Source: an uncultured Victivallales bacterium (lineage in GTDB: Bacteria > Verrucomicrobiota > Lentisphaeria > Victivallales > UBA1829). Taken from it: a stretch of 46,336 bases of DNA. This document shows, piece by piece, positions 8,275-17,499 of this stretch (position 1 is its first letter; each line of letters begins with the position of its first letter). The notes beneath the pieces are model-generated. The model saw only the letters and a list, made by a program, of their open reading frames with translations. It was not told the origin of the DNA and made no database searches. A program made the translations under genes and the position numbers. Location of the stretch: the NCBI GenBank assembly GCA_944390795.1, contig CALXRI010000010.1, positions 64,537 through 110,872 of the forward strand, written 5' to 3'.

Positions 8275-9341
8275 TGCACACCTCCGGTGCCGAGACGTTC
8301 GCGGTGATATGTGCCTTCCTGCACATGTTTGCACCAGGTGAACCGGTGGTCGAGATACCACTGCACGGTTTTCCGGATGCCGCTTTCAAAGGTCTCGAGC
8401 GGCTTCCAGCCCAGTTCGCGCCTGATTTTCGCTGCGTCGATCGCATAGCGCAGATCATGGCCGGGCCGGTCCGTTACGAAAGTAATCTGTTCCGCATAGG
8501 TTTTCCCGTCCGCGCGCGGCTGAAGCTCATCGAGGATTTCGCAGATTCTGTGTACAACCTCGATATTCTTCTTTTCATTGTGTCCCCCGATGTTGTAGGT
8601 TTCGCCGGGCACGCCTCGTGTCGCCACCAGATACAGGGCTCGCGCGTGATCCTCCACATAGAGCCAGTCGCGGATCTGCGCACCCGTGCCGTACACGGGG
8701 AGCGCCTTGCCGTCCAGCGCGTTGAGGATCATCAGCGGGATCAGCTTTTCCGGGAAGTGGTAGGGCCCGTAGTTGTTGGAGCAGTTCGTGACGATGGTCG
8801 GGAGCTGGAACGTGCGTTTCCAGGCCCGGACCAGATGGTCGCTTGCCGCCTTGCTTGCGGAATAAGGCGAGGACGGAGCGTAAGGGGTTGTCTCCCGGAA
8901 GAAATCGCCGGGGCCTTTCAGGTCGCCGTAGACCTCGTCCGTGGAAATATGATGGAAACGGAAACGGTTTTTCGCCTCTTCATCCAGTGTGCGGCAATAT
9001 TTCCGGGCGGCTTCGAGCAGTGTATAGGTTCCGACGATATTGGTCTGAATGAATTCACCGGGGCCGTCGATGGAGCGGTCCACATGGGATTCCGCTGCCA
9101 GATGCATGACGATGTCCGGACGGAAATCCGCAAAGATGCGGTCCATCGCGGTCTTATCGCAGATGTCCGCCTTTTCGAAGCGGAAACGCGGATCGTTGGA
9201 AACGCCTTCCAGAGACTCCGGATTGCCCGCATAGGTCAGCTTGTCCACGACACAGACACTGTCATCCGTATTCCCGATGATATGGCGCACAACGGCCGAA
9301 CCGATGAATCCGGCGCCGCCAGTGACTATGATTCTGGTCAC
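8271..9341 (-). CDS. rfbB: dTDP-glucose 4,6-dehydratase
   Basis: This 356-residue extended short-chain dehydrogenase converts dTDP-glucose to dTDP-4-dehydro-6-deoxyglucose. The NAD-binding motif is [13 protein letters not shown], the active-site region STDEVYGDL, and the catalytic Tyr/Lys lie in [11 protein letters not shown] start it at a GTG (9341) preceded by GGAAAGGA at eight bases. The open frame extends further upstream, but that part has no family match and crosses the promoter. It is the first gene of a six-gene operon (rfbB, A, C, D, manC, 5'-nucleotidase) with overlaps or gaps of at most 20 bases. Confidence 0.95.
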   Translation of the reverse strand: MTRIIVTGGAGFIGSAVVRHIIGNTDDSVCVVDKLTYAGNPESLEGVSNDPRFRFEKADICDKTAMDRIFADFRPDIVMHLAAESHVDRSIDGPGEFIQTNIVGTYTLLEAARKYCRTLDEEAKNRFRFHHISTDEVYGDLKGPGDFFRETTPYAPSSPYSASKAASDHLVRAWKRTFQLPTIVTNCSNNYGPYHFPEKLIPLMILNALDGKALPVYGTGAQIRDWLYVEDHARALYLVATRGVPGETYNIGGHNEKKNIEVVHRICEILDELQPRADGKTYAEQITFVTDRPGHDLRYAIDAAKIRRELGWKPLETFESGIRKTVQWYLDHRFTWCKHVQEGTYHRERLGTGGVQ

Positions 9342-9390
9342 GGGAATTATCCTTTCCGTTTGTTTTGCATGTCTTTCCTGTCCGAGGGGT

Positions 9391-9419
9391 AATATAAAGC
9401 CCATATGGGCGGATGTCAA
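9391..9419 (-). promoter_or_regulatory. promoter of the rfb/manC operon with an internal palindromic operator
   Basis: Read on the minus strand, TTGACA (9414-9419) and TATATT (9391-9396) are separated by exactly 17 bases, close to a perfect housekeeping promoter. The 17-base spacer holds the perfect 12-bp palindrome GCCCATATGGGC (9399-9410). The expected transcription start is near 9384, giving a leader of about 43 bases before the rfbB GTG. The palindrome is placed where a bound repressor, or a MerR-like DNA-distorting activator, could control polymerase; this is inference. Confidence 0.7.
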
Positions 9420-9681
9420 CTTCTTCCCGGAAAAGGTGTCTGTTTTTCCGGGGAGGAGGAGAGCGTCATTCCGGCATGACGGAACGTCCGCATGGAAGAC
9501 GGGGCGCCTCTCTTTTCCGGACCCCCGTCGGGGGCCGATTCCGTTACGGAGGAATCCCTGATCCGGGAAGCTCATGGGGTATTTTTCACGACTTTTTCCT
9601 TTTCCTGCTTGAAAAACGGTTGAATCAGATTCAGATTATCAGGAATCTTGTTTCTGAATGAAAGGCGGGACGGGGCGGTAG
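9420..9681. other. intergenic region between the rfb promoter and the AsmA-like gene
   Basis: With the rfb promoter and leader, the divergent gap is about 340 bases. I see no coding sequence in it; the short frames there have no family resemblance. It holds a small GC-rich hairpin at about 9519-9536 (CCCCC-GTC-GGGGG core) without a T-run, and a (CAGATT)-like short repetition near 9622-9640. No convincing promoter for the plus-strand gene was found. Confidence 0.4.
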
Positions 9682-12480
9682 ATGACGATGCCGAAATGGA
9701 AAAAAATTTTGACGATTGCCGTTTGCTCGGTATTCGGACTGCTCCTTTTGACAGCGGCTGTCTGTCGGATTGCGCTCAGCTCGACCGTCATCTGCTCCCG
9801 ATGGCTTCCAATGGCCGGGCGTCTGACGAATTCCACGATCTCCGCCTCGGAAGTCAATGTCGGTCTGCTTCGCAATTCTTTGGAAATCAAGGATTTTGTC
9901 TATGCGAACCCCGACGGTTTTGAACTTAGAATAGATTCCCTGCAAGCGAAGATTGCCTTTTTCAGGCTTTTTTCAAAAGATGTCAGAATCGGTTCTCCCG
10001 CGCTTCGGGGCGTGCGTGTGAAATTCCGTCAGACGGTCAGGAAAACAGAAATTCCGGCACCGATGCAGGAATCGCCCGTTCTTTCCCCGCCCGTTGCAAA
10101 AAGCGAAGTCGTTGCGGGGGGTCCACAGCAGGAACGTATCCCGCTGATGGAAAATTTCCGGATTCCGGAATCGATTTCCCCCTGGGGGGCGCTGCCTTTC
10201 AAACTGGCGCTGCGGGATCTTGTGATCCGCGATCTGTCCGTGGATTATGCCGGGGCGGATGGCGTGGAACTGCATTACGCACTGGACACTCTGACCTTGA
10301 ACCGGATTGCGCCCGGCATGTTCTCGGAACTGCGCCTGGATTCCATGCTGACCGGCTCTCTGAAAAAGACGGGGCTGGAAATCCGCTCGCTTCCTCTTTC
10401 GCTGGTCTGCAGAATTCTTCCGGATTTCAATCTTTGTCCGGAGAGCCTGGATCTTTCCATCGATTCCCGTTCGGAGACTCCTGCCGTCTTTCTGATTCCC
10501 GCGGCAAGTCCGAAGGTTCCCCTTGTAGTGGAGCGGATGCGTTTTCTGATGCGCGGGAAGCGCGATGCGGAGAAATGGACGCTGGAAGAGGGGGTTTTTT
10601 CCCTCGGCAAATCCTCCCTGAAGGCATCCGGCGAACTGGACCCCTGCCGCAACGAGGTTTCGCTGGACTGGACGCTGAAGCTGTATCCCGGGGAACTTCC
10701 GCAGCCCCTTCCGGGCGTCATCCGGAAATCCGGTGTGGAAATCACGTATCTGGAGAAAAACGGAAGACTTCTCTTCAGCAACGGCAGGGTCGACTGTTCC
10801 GGCCGCCTGGCCGCGACCGGATTCAAACTGGATGAAAAAGGCGTCTCTTCCGATGATTTCCGCACCGTGATGAGTTATATTGCCGCCGCGGATATTCCCG
10901 GGGGGACATTTGCGCTCTCGAATGCAATGCTGGATGTTTTCGCAGGGCGGAACAGTCTGATCTCCCTGCAGAGCAAGACGCCGCTGAGATTTTACCGGAT
11001 GAGGGAGGGGATCTTTCCCGATCCGGCGACTGTGCCGAACCTGCAGTTCCATCTCCGCGAGATGGCTCTGTCGCACCTGAATGTGTTCCTGAACGGGAAA
11101 AAGTTCCGGAAAGGCGCGGCGGAGCTTTCCGCGACGCTGGGCGCGGACGAGGCGCGCAATGTTCTTGTGAAGGCGCATGGGATTGTCCGGGAGAATCATA
11201 AAGGCGGAACCGCGGCGGAAATCACCATGGATGCCCGCATCAGTCTTGCGGACAACAGGCGGCCGGATTCCATCCGGATTGTTTCTCCGCAGATCGACAT
11301 TCCCCTTCTGCGCGATATTTTTACGCTGGAGGATACGGCGGATGCATCCGTCTCCGGGGCGACTGCTTCCAGAGCGTCTGCTTCCGGTTTTCCGGAACCT
11401 GCTCCTGCCCGTGTTGTCCGCCGGTCCCCGCCGCCCCCGGGCAGCGCATCTGTTCCCGCTCCCGCGGTTTTGAATGCGGAGTTGCCGGAACCGGGCGGCG
11501 GACTGCCCGCATTTCTGCGTTCCCGGTCTGCCGCAGTGGCACTTGACCTGAAGAAGGTTCATTATGAGTCTGGCGTCGATCTTGCGTTTGCGGGAAATGT
11601 CTCCTTCCGGCAATGTCAGCTTGACGCCGACAAGATGCTTCTTCAGATCAACGGAACGGACTTCCCATTGAAATTCGATGCGGATCTGAGAAGCGGACAT
11701 TGGAAGAGCGAAGGAGTGACGAAGGCTTTGAACGCGGGGCCGCTGCTTAATCTCTGTCTGAATCAGAAGACCGCCTCCTTAATGGTGGACTCCCTGAAAT
11801 TCGAACTTGCCGCTGCCGGTTTCACTCCGGACCGGATTCGTCAGACGCTCACAGGAACCTTTGTCACCGGGGTTTCCGGCATTTCCGTCCCGCTGGAACT
11901 GGATCAGTCCAGCGATCTCTTCAAGCTGGTCATGCTTCCGCTGGAAAATATTCCGCAGCTGCTTGGCATGATCGGAGGGAGCGACTTGAAGAATCTTGCG
12001 CTTGAGAAGGCCCGCGGGCTGACTGCCATCCTGAACGGCACCTCGGCCCTTCGCTTTTCCTCCGGCGCTCTGGACGCATCGTTCCGCGACGGCGTGATGA
12101 CGCTGAAGGACCTGACTCTGACAGGTGATCAGATCCTTGCGGAAACACTGCTTGGCACCGTGAATCTTGCGAACGGCGAGATTGACTTGAAAACGCGGAC
12201 CGGCCTGGATATGATCACGATCCCGCTGAATTTCAAGGGTTCGATCGCATCTCCCGTTCCGGATTTTCCGAGCGGAATTGCCGATTTTCTGAAACTCAAT
12301 GCCGCCGCTCCGCTTCAGAAAACGGTGGATCGTCTCCTGAACCGCGCTTTGAATGTCACGGAAGAAGAGGCGGAAGCCGCGGCGGACGAGGGGAATGTTT
12401 TGAACAGGGCTGTTGACAAAGGTCTTCAAAAGGGCCTTCGCAGTCTTGATAAATGGCTGAATCGCCGGAATGGAAAATAA
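9682..12480 (+). CDS. large AsmA-like envelope protein with one N-terminal membrane anchor
   Basis: This 932-residue protein has a single hydrophobic segment at about residues 6-30 after a lysine-containing N-terminus, then a long beta-rich extracytoplasmic region. The C-terminal part contains repeated pattern elements such as LTLTGDQILAETLLGTVNL and ANGEIDLKTRTGL, which resemble AsmA family C-terminal domains. Those proteins belong to the repeating-beta-groove lipid-transfer superfamily and act between inner and outer membranes. A Pro/Ala/Ser-rich linker lies at about residues 550-600. Galactokinase follows after 27 bases, which may be chance. Family assignment is by overall architecture and is moderate; the cargo is unknown. 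Confidence 0.7.
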   Translation: MTMPKWKKILTIAVCSVFGLLLLTAAVCRIALSSTVICSRWLPMAGRLTNSTISASEVNVGLLRNSLEIKDFVYANPDGFELRIDSLQAKIAFFRLFSKDVRIGSPALRGVRVKFRQTVRKTEIPAPMQESPVLSPPVAKSEVVAGGPQQERIPLMENFRIPESISPWGALPFKLALRDLVIRDLSVDYAGADGVELHYALDTLTLNRIAPGMFSELRLDSMLTGSLKKTGLEIRSLPLSLVCRILPDFNLCPESLDLSIDSRSETPAVFLIPAASPKVPLVVERMRFLMRGKRDAEKWTLEEGVFSLGKSSLKASGELDPCRNEVSLDWTLKLYPGELPQPLPGVIRKSGVEITYLEKNGRLLFSNGRVDCSGRLAATGFKLDEKGVSSDDFRTVMSYIAAADIPGGTFALSNAMLDVFAGRNSLISLQSKTPLRFYRMREGIFPDPATVPNLQFHLREMALSHLNVFLNGKKFRKGAAELSATLGADEARNVLVKAHGIVRENHKGGTAAEITMDARISLADNRRPDSIRIVSPQIDIPLLRDIFTLEDTADASVSGATASRASASGFPEPAPARVVRRSPPPPGSASVPAPAVLNAELPEPGGGLPAFLRSRSAAVALDLKKVHYESGVDLAFAGNVSFRQCQLDADKMLLQINGTDFPLKFDADLRSGHWKSEGVTKALNAGPLLNLCLNQKTASLMVDSLKFELAAAGFTPDRIRQTLTGTFVTGVSGISVPLELDQSSDLFKLVMLPLENIPQLLGMIGGSDLKNLALEKARGLTAILNGTSALRFSSGALDASFRDGVMTLKDLTLTGDQILAETLLGTVNLANGEIDLKTRTGLDMITIPLNFKGSIASPVPDFPSGIADFLKLNAAAPLQKTVDRLLNRALNVTEEEAEAAADEGNVLNRAVDKGLQKGLRSLDKWLNRRNGK

Positions 12481-12507
12481 TGAATCCTAGGTGGAAAGGA
12501 AGCAACC

Positions 12508-13662
12508 ATGGAACCATTGGAAAAAATCTTCGAATCGCATTTCGGACGGAATCCCGCCGTGCTTTCCCGCGCGCCCGGCCGTCTGGAAATTCTCGGCAAC
12601 CATACCGACTACAACGAGGGGTATGTTCTGAGCGCCGCAGTCACGCAGTCCACCTCTTTTGCGATGGCGCCGAAGGACGGCTCTCTCTGCCGCCTGATCG
12701 ACTGCGCCCTGACAGGCGAGTTCACAATTGACCTGGACAACATGGACACTCCCCGGAAGGGCGACTGGACCAACTATCTCAAAGGCGCGCTGGTGGAGCT
12801 CCGCCGCCGCGGCTTCAAATTCGGCGCCTTTGACGCCGTGCTCCGCAGTACGGTGCCTCTTTCCGCCGGAATGAGCAGTTCCGCCGCACTCGAAATGGCC
12901 TTCTGCTTTGCACTCAAGACCATCTACGGCATCGATCTGCCGAAAGCCGAGTGGGCGCGTGTCGGACAGGCAGTGGAAAACAAATACATGGGACTGCAGT
13001 CCGGTCTGCTCGACCAGTTCAGTTCGATCTTCGGAAAAAAGGACGCCCTGATTCTCTGCGATTTCCGTTCGGTCGAGGTGCTGAAGAATGTGCCGATGCC
13101 GCCCGGATATTCCATCGTCGTGGCGAACACGATGGTGAAGCACAATCTCGTCGAGTCCGATTACAATCTGCGGCGCGAAAGCTGTGAACGCGCACGCGAC
13201 GCGGTTCGCCGCGTCTATCCGGAGGTCCGGATGCTCCGCGATGTAGACAGGACAATGCTGGAAGCATGCCGCGGCGTGATGGATGCGGTCGATTACCGTC
13301 GCGCGCTGCATGTGGTCGGAGAGGATGAACGCGTGATGCAGGGTGTGGCGTTCCTGGAGAAGGGGGATGTCCGCTCTTTCGGCGAACTTCTGTTTCTCAG
13401 TCACGAGAGTTCCCGCCGCAATTTCGAGAACAGCTGTCCGGAACTGGATGCTCTGGTGGAGATAGCCCGTACGATTCCGGACTGTCTCGGCGCACGTCTG
13501 AGCGGCGGAGGATTCGGAGGCATTACGATCCATCTGGTCAGGCACGATGCCGCGGAACGCTACTGCGATCGTCTCAAGACCGCCTACAAGGCAATGACGG
13601 GAAAAGAGACGCAGACGATTCTCTGCGATATCGGCGACGGCGCATCCGCACGGGCGCTTTGA
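12508..13662 (+). CDS. galK: galactokinase (GHMP kinase)
   Basis: This 384-residue kinase phosphorylates galactose at C1 with ATP, the entry step of the Leloir pathway. The three GHMP motifs are in place: APGRLEILGNHTDYNEGY near the N-terminus, the ATP loop VPLSAGMSSSAALEMA in the middle, and ARLSGGGFGGITIHLV near the C-terminus. The family's usual G-E-H-T-D is here G-N-H-T-D, with Asn replacing the Glu. The ATG at 12508 has AAGGAAGC upstream. No galT or galE lies in the window. A related kinase for another sugar cannot be excluded from motifs alone. Confidence 0.88.
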   Translation: MEPLEKIFESHFGRNPAVLSRAPGRLEILGNHTDYNEGYVLSAAVTQSTSFAMAPKDGSLCRLIDCALTGEFTIDLDNMDTPRKGDWTNYLKGALVELRRRGFKFGAFDAVLRSTVPLSAGMSSSAALEMAFCFALKTIYGIDLPKAEWARVGQAVENKYMGLQSGLLDQFSSIFGKKDALILCDFRSVEVLKNVPMPPGYSIVVANTMVKHNLVESDYNLRRESCERARDAVRRVYPEVRMLRDVDRTMLEACRGVMDAVDYRRALHVVGEDERVMQGVAFLEKGDVRSFGELLFLSHESSRRNFENSCPELDALVEIARTIPDCLGARLSGGGFGGITIHLVRHDAAERYCDRLKTAYKAMTGKETQTILCDIGDGASARAL

Positions 13663-13781
13663 AGCCGGCGCTGTTTCCCGCATGTTTCTCCCGTATCGGG
13701 ATGGCGGAACGGCTTTGGGATTTCCGTTTCCCGATGCGGCGCGGATTCCGGTTCGGACTGCATCCCGTCGTACTATCAGGG

Positions 13782-13807
13782 CCCGGCATGCGGTGGCATG
13801 CACCGGG
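13782..13807. other. stem-loop between convergent galK and AraC genes
   Basis: GCATGC (13786-13791) and GCATGC (13796-13801) pair around a GGTG loop. The stem extends with CCCG/CGGG (13782-13785 and 13804-13807) after a two-base bulge. There is no T-run on either strand, so it is not a classical intrinsic terminator, though it lies where both convergent transcripts should end. Confidence 0.35.
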
Positions 13808-13812
13808 TCCGC

Positions 13813-14661
13813 TTATCTCCGGCAGAATTCCCGGGGCGAGAGTCCGGTGTGTTTCCGGAAATCGTTGGAGAAATAGAGCTGGTTCTGATAGCCGCAGAGG
13901 GTTGCGATCTCCTTGATCGGCATGGATTTGTTCTGCAGCAGGTTCTTTGCGTAATTGATTCGCTGGGAGATCAGGAACTGAATCGGGGTCATGTTCAGGT
14001 GTTTTTTGAAAAGGCGCGTCAATGTCGCCTTGCTGCATTTCGCCTCCTGGCTGATATCCTCCAGCGTCAGTTTCTGAAAGATGTTCTGCTCGATGAAATG
14101 GCGGCTGGCGATCAGCGCCGGCGGCATTGCGGTTGTTCTCCGCGAGGTTGCGATCTGCATCAGAAAGGCATAGGCGAGAATGGAAAGTTCGGAAACGGAA
14201 TCGGGATTTTTCTCCTTCAGCAGGCGGCAGATCCGTTCATGCAGTTCGATGATTTTCAAAGACAGAAAATCGGGCATGACGAAAAAGGAATCCAGTTCCA
14301 GAGTCTTGACCAGAATTTTCAGCGCCATGCCGCTGAATCCGATGCACTTTTTGACGCAGTAGCCGGCCGGTCCCGTTTCCAGTTTATGGGAGCCGAAGGG
14401 AATGACTGCCAGTTCTCCGGGATTCAGGAGTGCGGTTGTGCCGTCGTGGTAAATTTTGAGATTGCCTTCCTGGACGAGCTGGATGTCGAGATTTTCAAAA
14501 TGGTTGTGATTGACCCAGTAGCCATCCGCGTATTTGCTGTCCCCTGCGAAAACCGGCCACAGAGTCATGGCCTGAAACGTGGGAGGCACCCAGGAATTCA
14601 TGTTTTCCTTGATGAAGGGCATCACTTTCTGATTGTAAGTGGTTCCCCGTCTGATTTTCAT
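13813..14661 (-). CDS. AraC-family transcriptional regulator
   Basis: This 282-residue protein has an N-terminal cupin-like sensor (about residues 30-130, with HFENLDIQLVQEGNLKIYHD and LNPGELAVIPFGSH) and a C-terminal double helix-turn-helix. The DNA-binding part reads LTLEDISQEAKCSKATLTRL and then PIKEIATLCGYQNQLYFSND, both characteristic. I start it at 14661, where GGAGG lies nine bases upstream; the longer frame has no family match. It converges with galK and is followed on its own strand by no gene it obviously controls. The ligand is probably a sugar, but this is inference. Confidence 0.92.
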   Translation of the reverse strand: MKIRRGTTYNQKVMPFIKENMNSWVPPTFQAMTLWPVFAGDSKYADGYWVNHNHFENLDIQLVQEGNLKIYHDGTTALLNPGELAVIPFGSHKLETGPAGYCVKKCIGFSGMALKILVKTLELDSFFVMPDFLSLKIIELHERICRLLKEKNPDSVSELSILAYAFLMQIATSRRTTAMPPALIASRHFIEQNIFQKLTLEDISQEAKCSKATLTRLFKKHLNMTPIQFLISQRINYAKNLLQNKSMPIKEIATLCGYQNQLYFSNDFRKHTGLSPREFCRR

Positions 14662-15154
14662 GCGGGATTTCCTCCATTTGCTGTGCATGTCGGGAGCGGA
14701 TGTTGTGAAATGCCGTCCACCGTGTTTTTCCCCGTGGCTCCGGACGCGATGTGTCCGGTTCCTTTTTCCCCGCCATGAAATGTAGCATGTCTGGTGAGAA
14801 TTAAAATACCGGAAAACCTGAAAACGCATCATTTCCGCTGAAATTGCCCGCCGGAAACAGCATCGCGCTTGAAAAGGTGTGCTTCCGTGCCGCAGTATTT
14901 CCGGAAAAGGAGAGACCAACTCATGAATGTGCGGAGCTTCCGTATTCCGGACTGGGGAAATCCTTCCGCACGACTGCATAAACGCGCATTTTGCCAGGTT
15001 GAATTCTGTCTGTCCTGGCCGCTGTTCCGCGGAACGGACAGAACGTTTCGCCGCCCCGCCGGCGATTCCCGGCCGATTCCGCCGGAAGTGCCGCGTCGGT
15101 TCCCCGGCAGGCGGAATCCGCAGGAATGTCTTTCCATCCCCTTGCGGATGGTAT
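14662..15154. other. 493-base gap between the AraC and transporter genes
   Basis: No gene of recognisable family lies here. It contains a compound inverted repeat: the perfect palindrome GTTCCGCGGAAC (15024-15035), flanked by TCTGTCC (15009-15015) and GGACAGA (15036-15042). A plus-strand frame from 14923 to 15189 (88 codons) starts after an AAAAGGAGA ribosome-binding-like site. It runs into the end of the transporter gene in antisense and has an arginine/proline-rich composition typical of spurious frames, so I do not call it. GCATGTC occurs twice, 100 bases apart (14685 and 14785), upstream of the AraC gene. Confidence 0.4.
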
Positions 15155-17431
15155 TCACGCCCGGAGATCCGCTCCTCCGGAGGAGGTGACGACGAACGCC
15201 GGCGGCATTCCCTCCAGCATGATGTTGAAATGAAGGAAGATCTTACGGAAGACTTCATCGGAATCCGGCGGTGAGAGGCCGATGAAGATGGCGGACGCGT
15301 CCGCGGATTCCCTGCGCAGGACAAGATAATAGGGCTCTTCCCTTACCAGCACCTGGGTTTCCGCCTTGATTCTTGCGGATTCCACAAGATGTGCGAGTTC
15401 TCCGCGCTGTTCCTCCGCCTCCTGTTCCGTTCTCACAGCCCGCAGGAGCCGCAGAGTCGTCCCCTGCCAGAGCGGGTCGTTCACCAGAAGATTGGCGAGA
15501 ATCAGCATCAGGGAAATGTTGTTGGTCCCGCGCCACCAGATGTCCACGCGCCCCCGCACGACACGTCGCAGAAGGCGGCGATAGGGTTCGAAGTTGTGCA
15601 TCATGACGCAGCTCATGTGCAGAGTCTGGATGATCCGGATGTTCCGGATGTTCCGGTCGATCCGGTCCTCGTTGTCCGGAAATCCCATCATCACGATATT
15701 CGGTTTCAGGGGACCGACCAGATGTGACTGCAGAAAAACGTAGAGCGCCTTGTCAAAATCCCTGCAGACCACCACTTCCGGGAAAACGTTGTAAATTTCA
15801 TGCTGTTCCAGGATTTCCGCAAGGCGCTTCCGATACTGGTCGCGCATTGCGAAGGCGTCCCGGTCCACTTGGCACTCGACGAACTGAACCATGGAAATGA
15901 TGCCGCGTGCGGATTCCATCATGGTTGCGAAGCAGGGCATGTAGAACTGCTGTTCGGGGCGGCTGGAGAGAACCACCATTGTCGGACGCCAGTTTTTCGG
16001 ATCCGGCGGCGTCTGCGCCAGTCTGTGAAGGTTCATGCGGATCCGCGAATAAAGAAATCCTCTCCGTGCGTCTCCGAAAGCGACCTTGTAGCGCCTCCGT
16101 TTGATGTGGATGAACAGACACCAGGCGATGACCAGCGCAACGGATGCGGCGAAGACGTCAATATAGAATGCCACCAGAATACAGGCGATGAACCCATACA
16201 TCGCAACTGACCAGTGAAAGAAACGGAAGCGCGGGCGGAAGGAGGGGTTGGCGCCGTAGGATTCCACGAACGCGGCCAGATTCACCATCGCATAAGTAAG
16301 CAGGAAACACATGGAGGCGATTTCCGCCACCATGTTCATGCCCGTGCTGATGCCGGTCGGACTCAGCCCTTCCAGTCCGCCCCAGAGCAGGACGGCGATT
16401 ACGATTGCCAGGAGCAGAAGGGTCGCCCTGCGCGGCTCGTTGTGCACGCCGTGTCCTTCGGCGAGGGCGGAAAGCTGCGGGAAAATGCTGTCCTTGGCCA
16501 GCGCCTGCAGCACGCGCGGCGCGCAGACGAACAGGCCCAGTGCGGTCGAGATCGTTGCGGCGATCACGCCGAGGGTGATCAGGAAACCTGTTCCGAAGGG
16601 GGCGTTCTCCACAATGACTTTGTAGGGATTCTGCATGAGTTCGTCTCTGGGAAAGGCCGCGCCGTAAAGAAGGAATTCCAGCAGATAAAGCGTCCCGCCG
16701 AGCAGGATTGTGATAATGATGCCGCGCGGAATGGATTTGGAAGGATCCTTCAGGTCGCCGGACATGTTCACTCCGGCCATGATTCCGGTCACGGCGGGGA
16801 AAAACACGGCGAACAGTCTGCCGAACACGGCGCCTTTCACCGGTTCGAAGTTCGCCTGGAAAGTCTCAGGGGCCAGATGCGGCACGGCTCCGGCGTACAT
16901 GGTCAGAATTCCGATGGCAAGAGCGAAAAAGATCAGAACCTGGAATTTCATGGCGAGATCGGCTCCGGTGAAGGTGATCATGCCGAGAAGCACGCCGGTC
17001 CCGAGCGCGATGAACAGATAGCCCGGAGCAAGAGCCGGAAAATCGCTGCATACGGCTTCCGCAAATCCCAGAATGTTGAAGGGAATGGAAATTCCCTGGG
17101 CGAGAAACAGGGTCACGCCGATGGAGCCGCCGAATCCGGGGCCCAGCGTCCGGGAAATCAGAAAGTAGACGCCGCCGCCTTTGACCGGAGTGTTGGAGGA
17201 AATGGCGGAAATGGACAGCGCCGTCGCCATGACGATGCTGAGGGAGATCGCCAGAATAATCAGAGAATACAGGATCCCCGCCCGCCCCGTAATGTAATTG
17301 ATGCGCAGAAACATGATGGCCCCCAGCATCGTAAGAATGGACGGCAGGACAACGCCGTAAAAGGTCCCGAAATTATGCCCGGAGTCCGCGGCAGTCTGTT
17401 TCCCTTCCTGATTGTTCCGAACTGTAAGCAT
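15155..17431 (-). CDS. SLC12-like (cation-chloride cotransporter/APC superfamily) permease with cytosolic C-terminal domain
   Basis: This 758-residue protein has an APC-fold membrane domain of about 12 segments (residues about 20-430) and a long soluble C-terminal region. The first part reads FGTFYGVVLPSILTMLGAIM and FLRINYITGRAGILYS, then NTPVKGGGVYFLISRTLGP, the pattern of SLC12 transporters and their bacterial relatives. The soluble part begins near RPTMVVLSSRPEQQFYMPC, which resembles the regulatory domain of those proteins. Substrates could be amino acids or Na/K/Cl ions; the sequence does not decide. A GGGGAA ribosome-binding site precedes the ATG, and a likely promoter lies about 45 bases upstream. 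Confidence 0.85.
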   Translation of the reverse strand: MLTVRNNQEGKQTAADSGHNFGTFYGVVLPSILTMLGAIMFLRINYITGRAGILYSLIILAISLSIVMATALSISAISSNTPVKGGGVYFLISRTLGPGFGGSIGVTLFLAQGISIPFNILGFAEAVCSDFPALAPGYLFIALGTGVLLGMITFTGADLAMKFQVLIFFALAIGILTMYAGAVPHLAPETFQANFEPVKGAVFGRLFAVFFPAVTGIMAGVNMSGDLKDPSKSIPRGIIITILLGGTLYLLEFLLYGAAFPRDELMQNPYKVIVENAPFGTGFLITLGVIAATISTALGLFVCAPRVLQALAKDSIFPQLSALAEGHGVHNEPRRATLLLLAIVIAVLLWGGLEGLSPTGISTGMNMVAEIASMCFLLTYAMVNLAAFVESYGANPSFRPRFRFFHWSVAMYGFIACILVAFYIDVFAASVALVIAWCLFIHIKRRRYKVAFGDARRGFLYSRIRMNLHRLAQTPPDPKNWRPTMVVLSSRPEQQFYMPCFATMMESARGIISMVQFVECQVDRDAFAMRDQYRKRLAEILEQHEIYNVFPEVVVCRDFDKALYVFLQSHLVGPLKPNIVMMGFPDNEDRIDRNIRNIRIIQTLHMSCVMMHNFEPYRRLLRRVVRGRVDIWWRGTNNISLMLILANLLVNDPLWQGTTLRLLRAVRTEQEAEEQRGELAHLVESARIKAETQVLVREEPYYLVLRRESADASAIFIGLSPPDSDEVFRKIFLHFNIMLEGMPPAFVVTSSGGADLRA

Positions 17432-17471
17432 GTGTTTTTCCCCGAAGAGTGCGTTTTTTAACCAGTTCCTT

Positions 17472-17499
17472 AATATTGCCGAAGATGATGCTTTGTCAA
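17472..17499 (-). promoter_or_regulatory. candidate promoter of the SLC12-like permease
   Basis: On the minus strand, TTGACA (17494-17499) and AATATT (17472-17477) are separated by 16 bases. This gives a leader of roughly 35 bases before the permease ATG. Confidence 0.45.

Noticed and set aside
9519-9536. GC-rich hairpin CCCCC-GTC-GGGGG
   Set aside because: It is short and has no T-run, and it is not positioned after a gene end; likely chance in GC-rich DNA.
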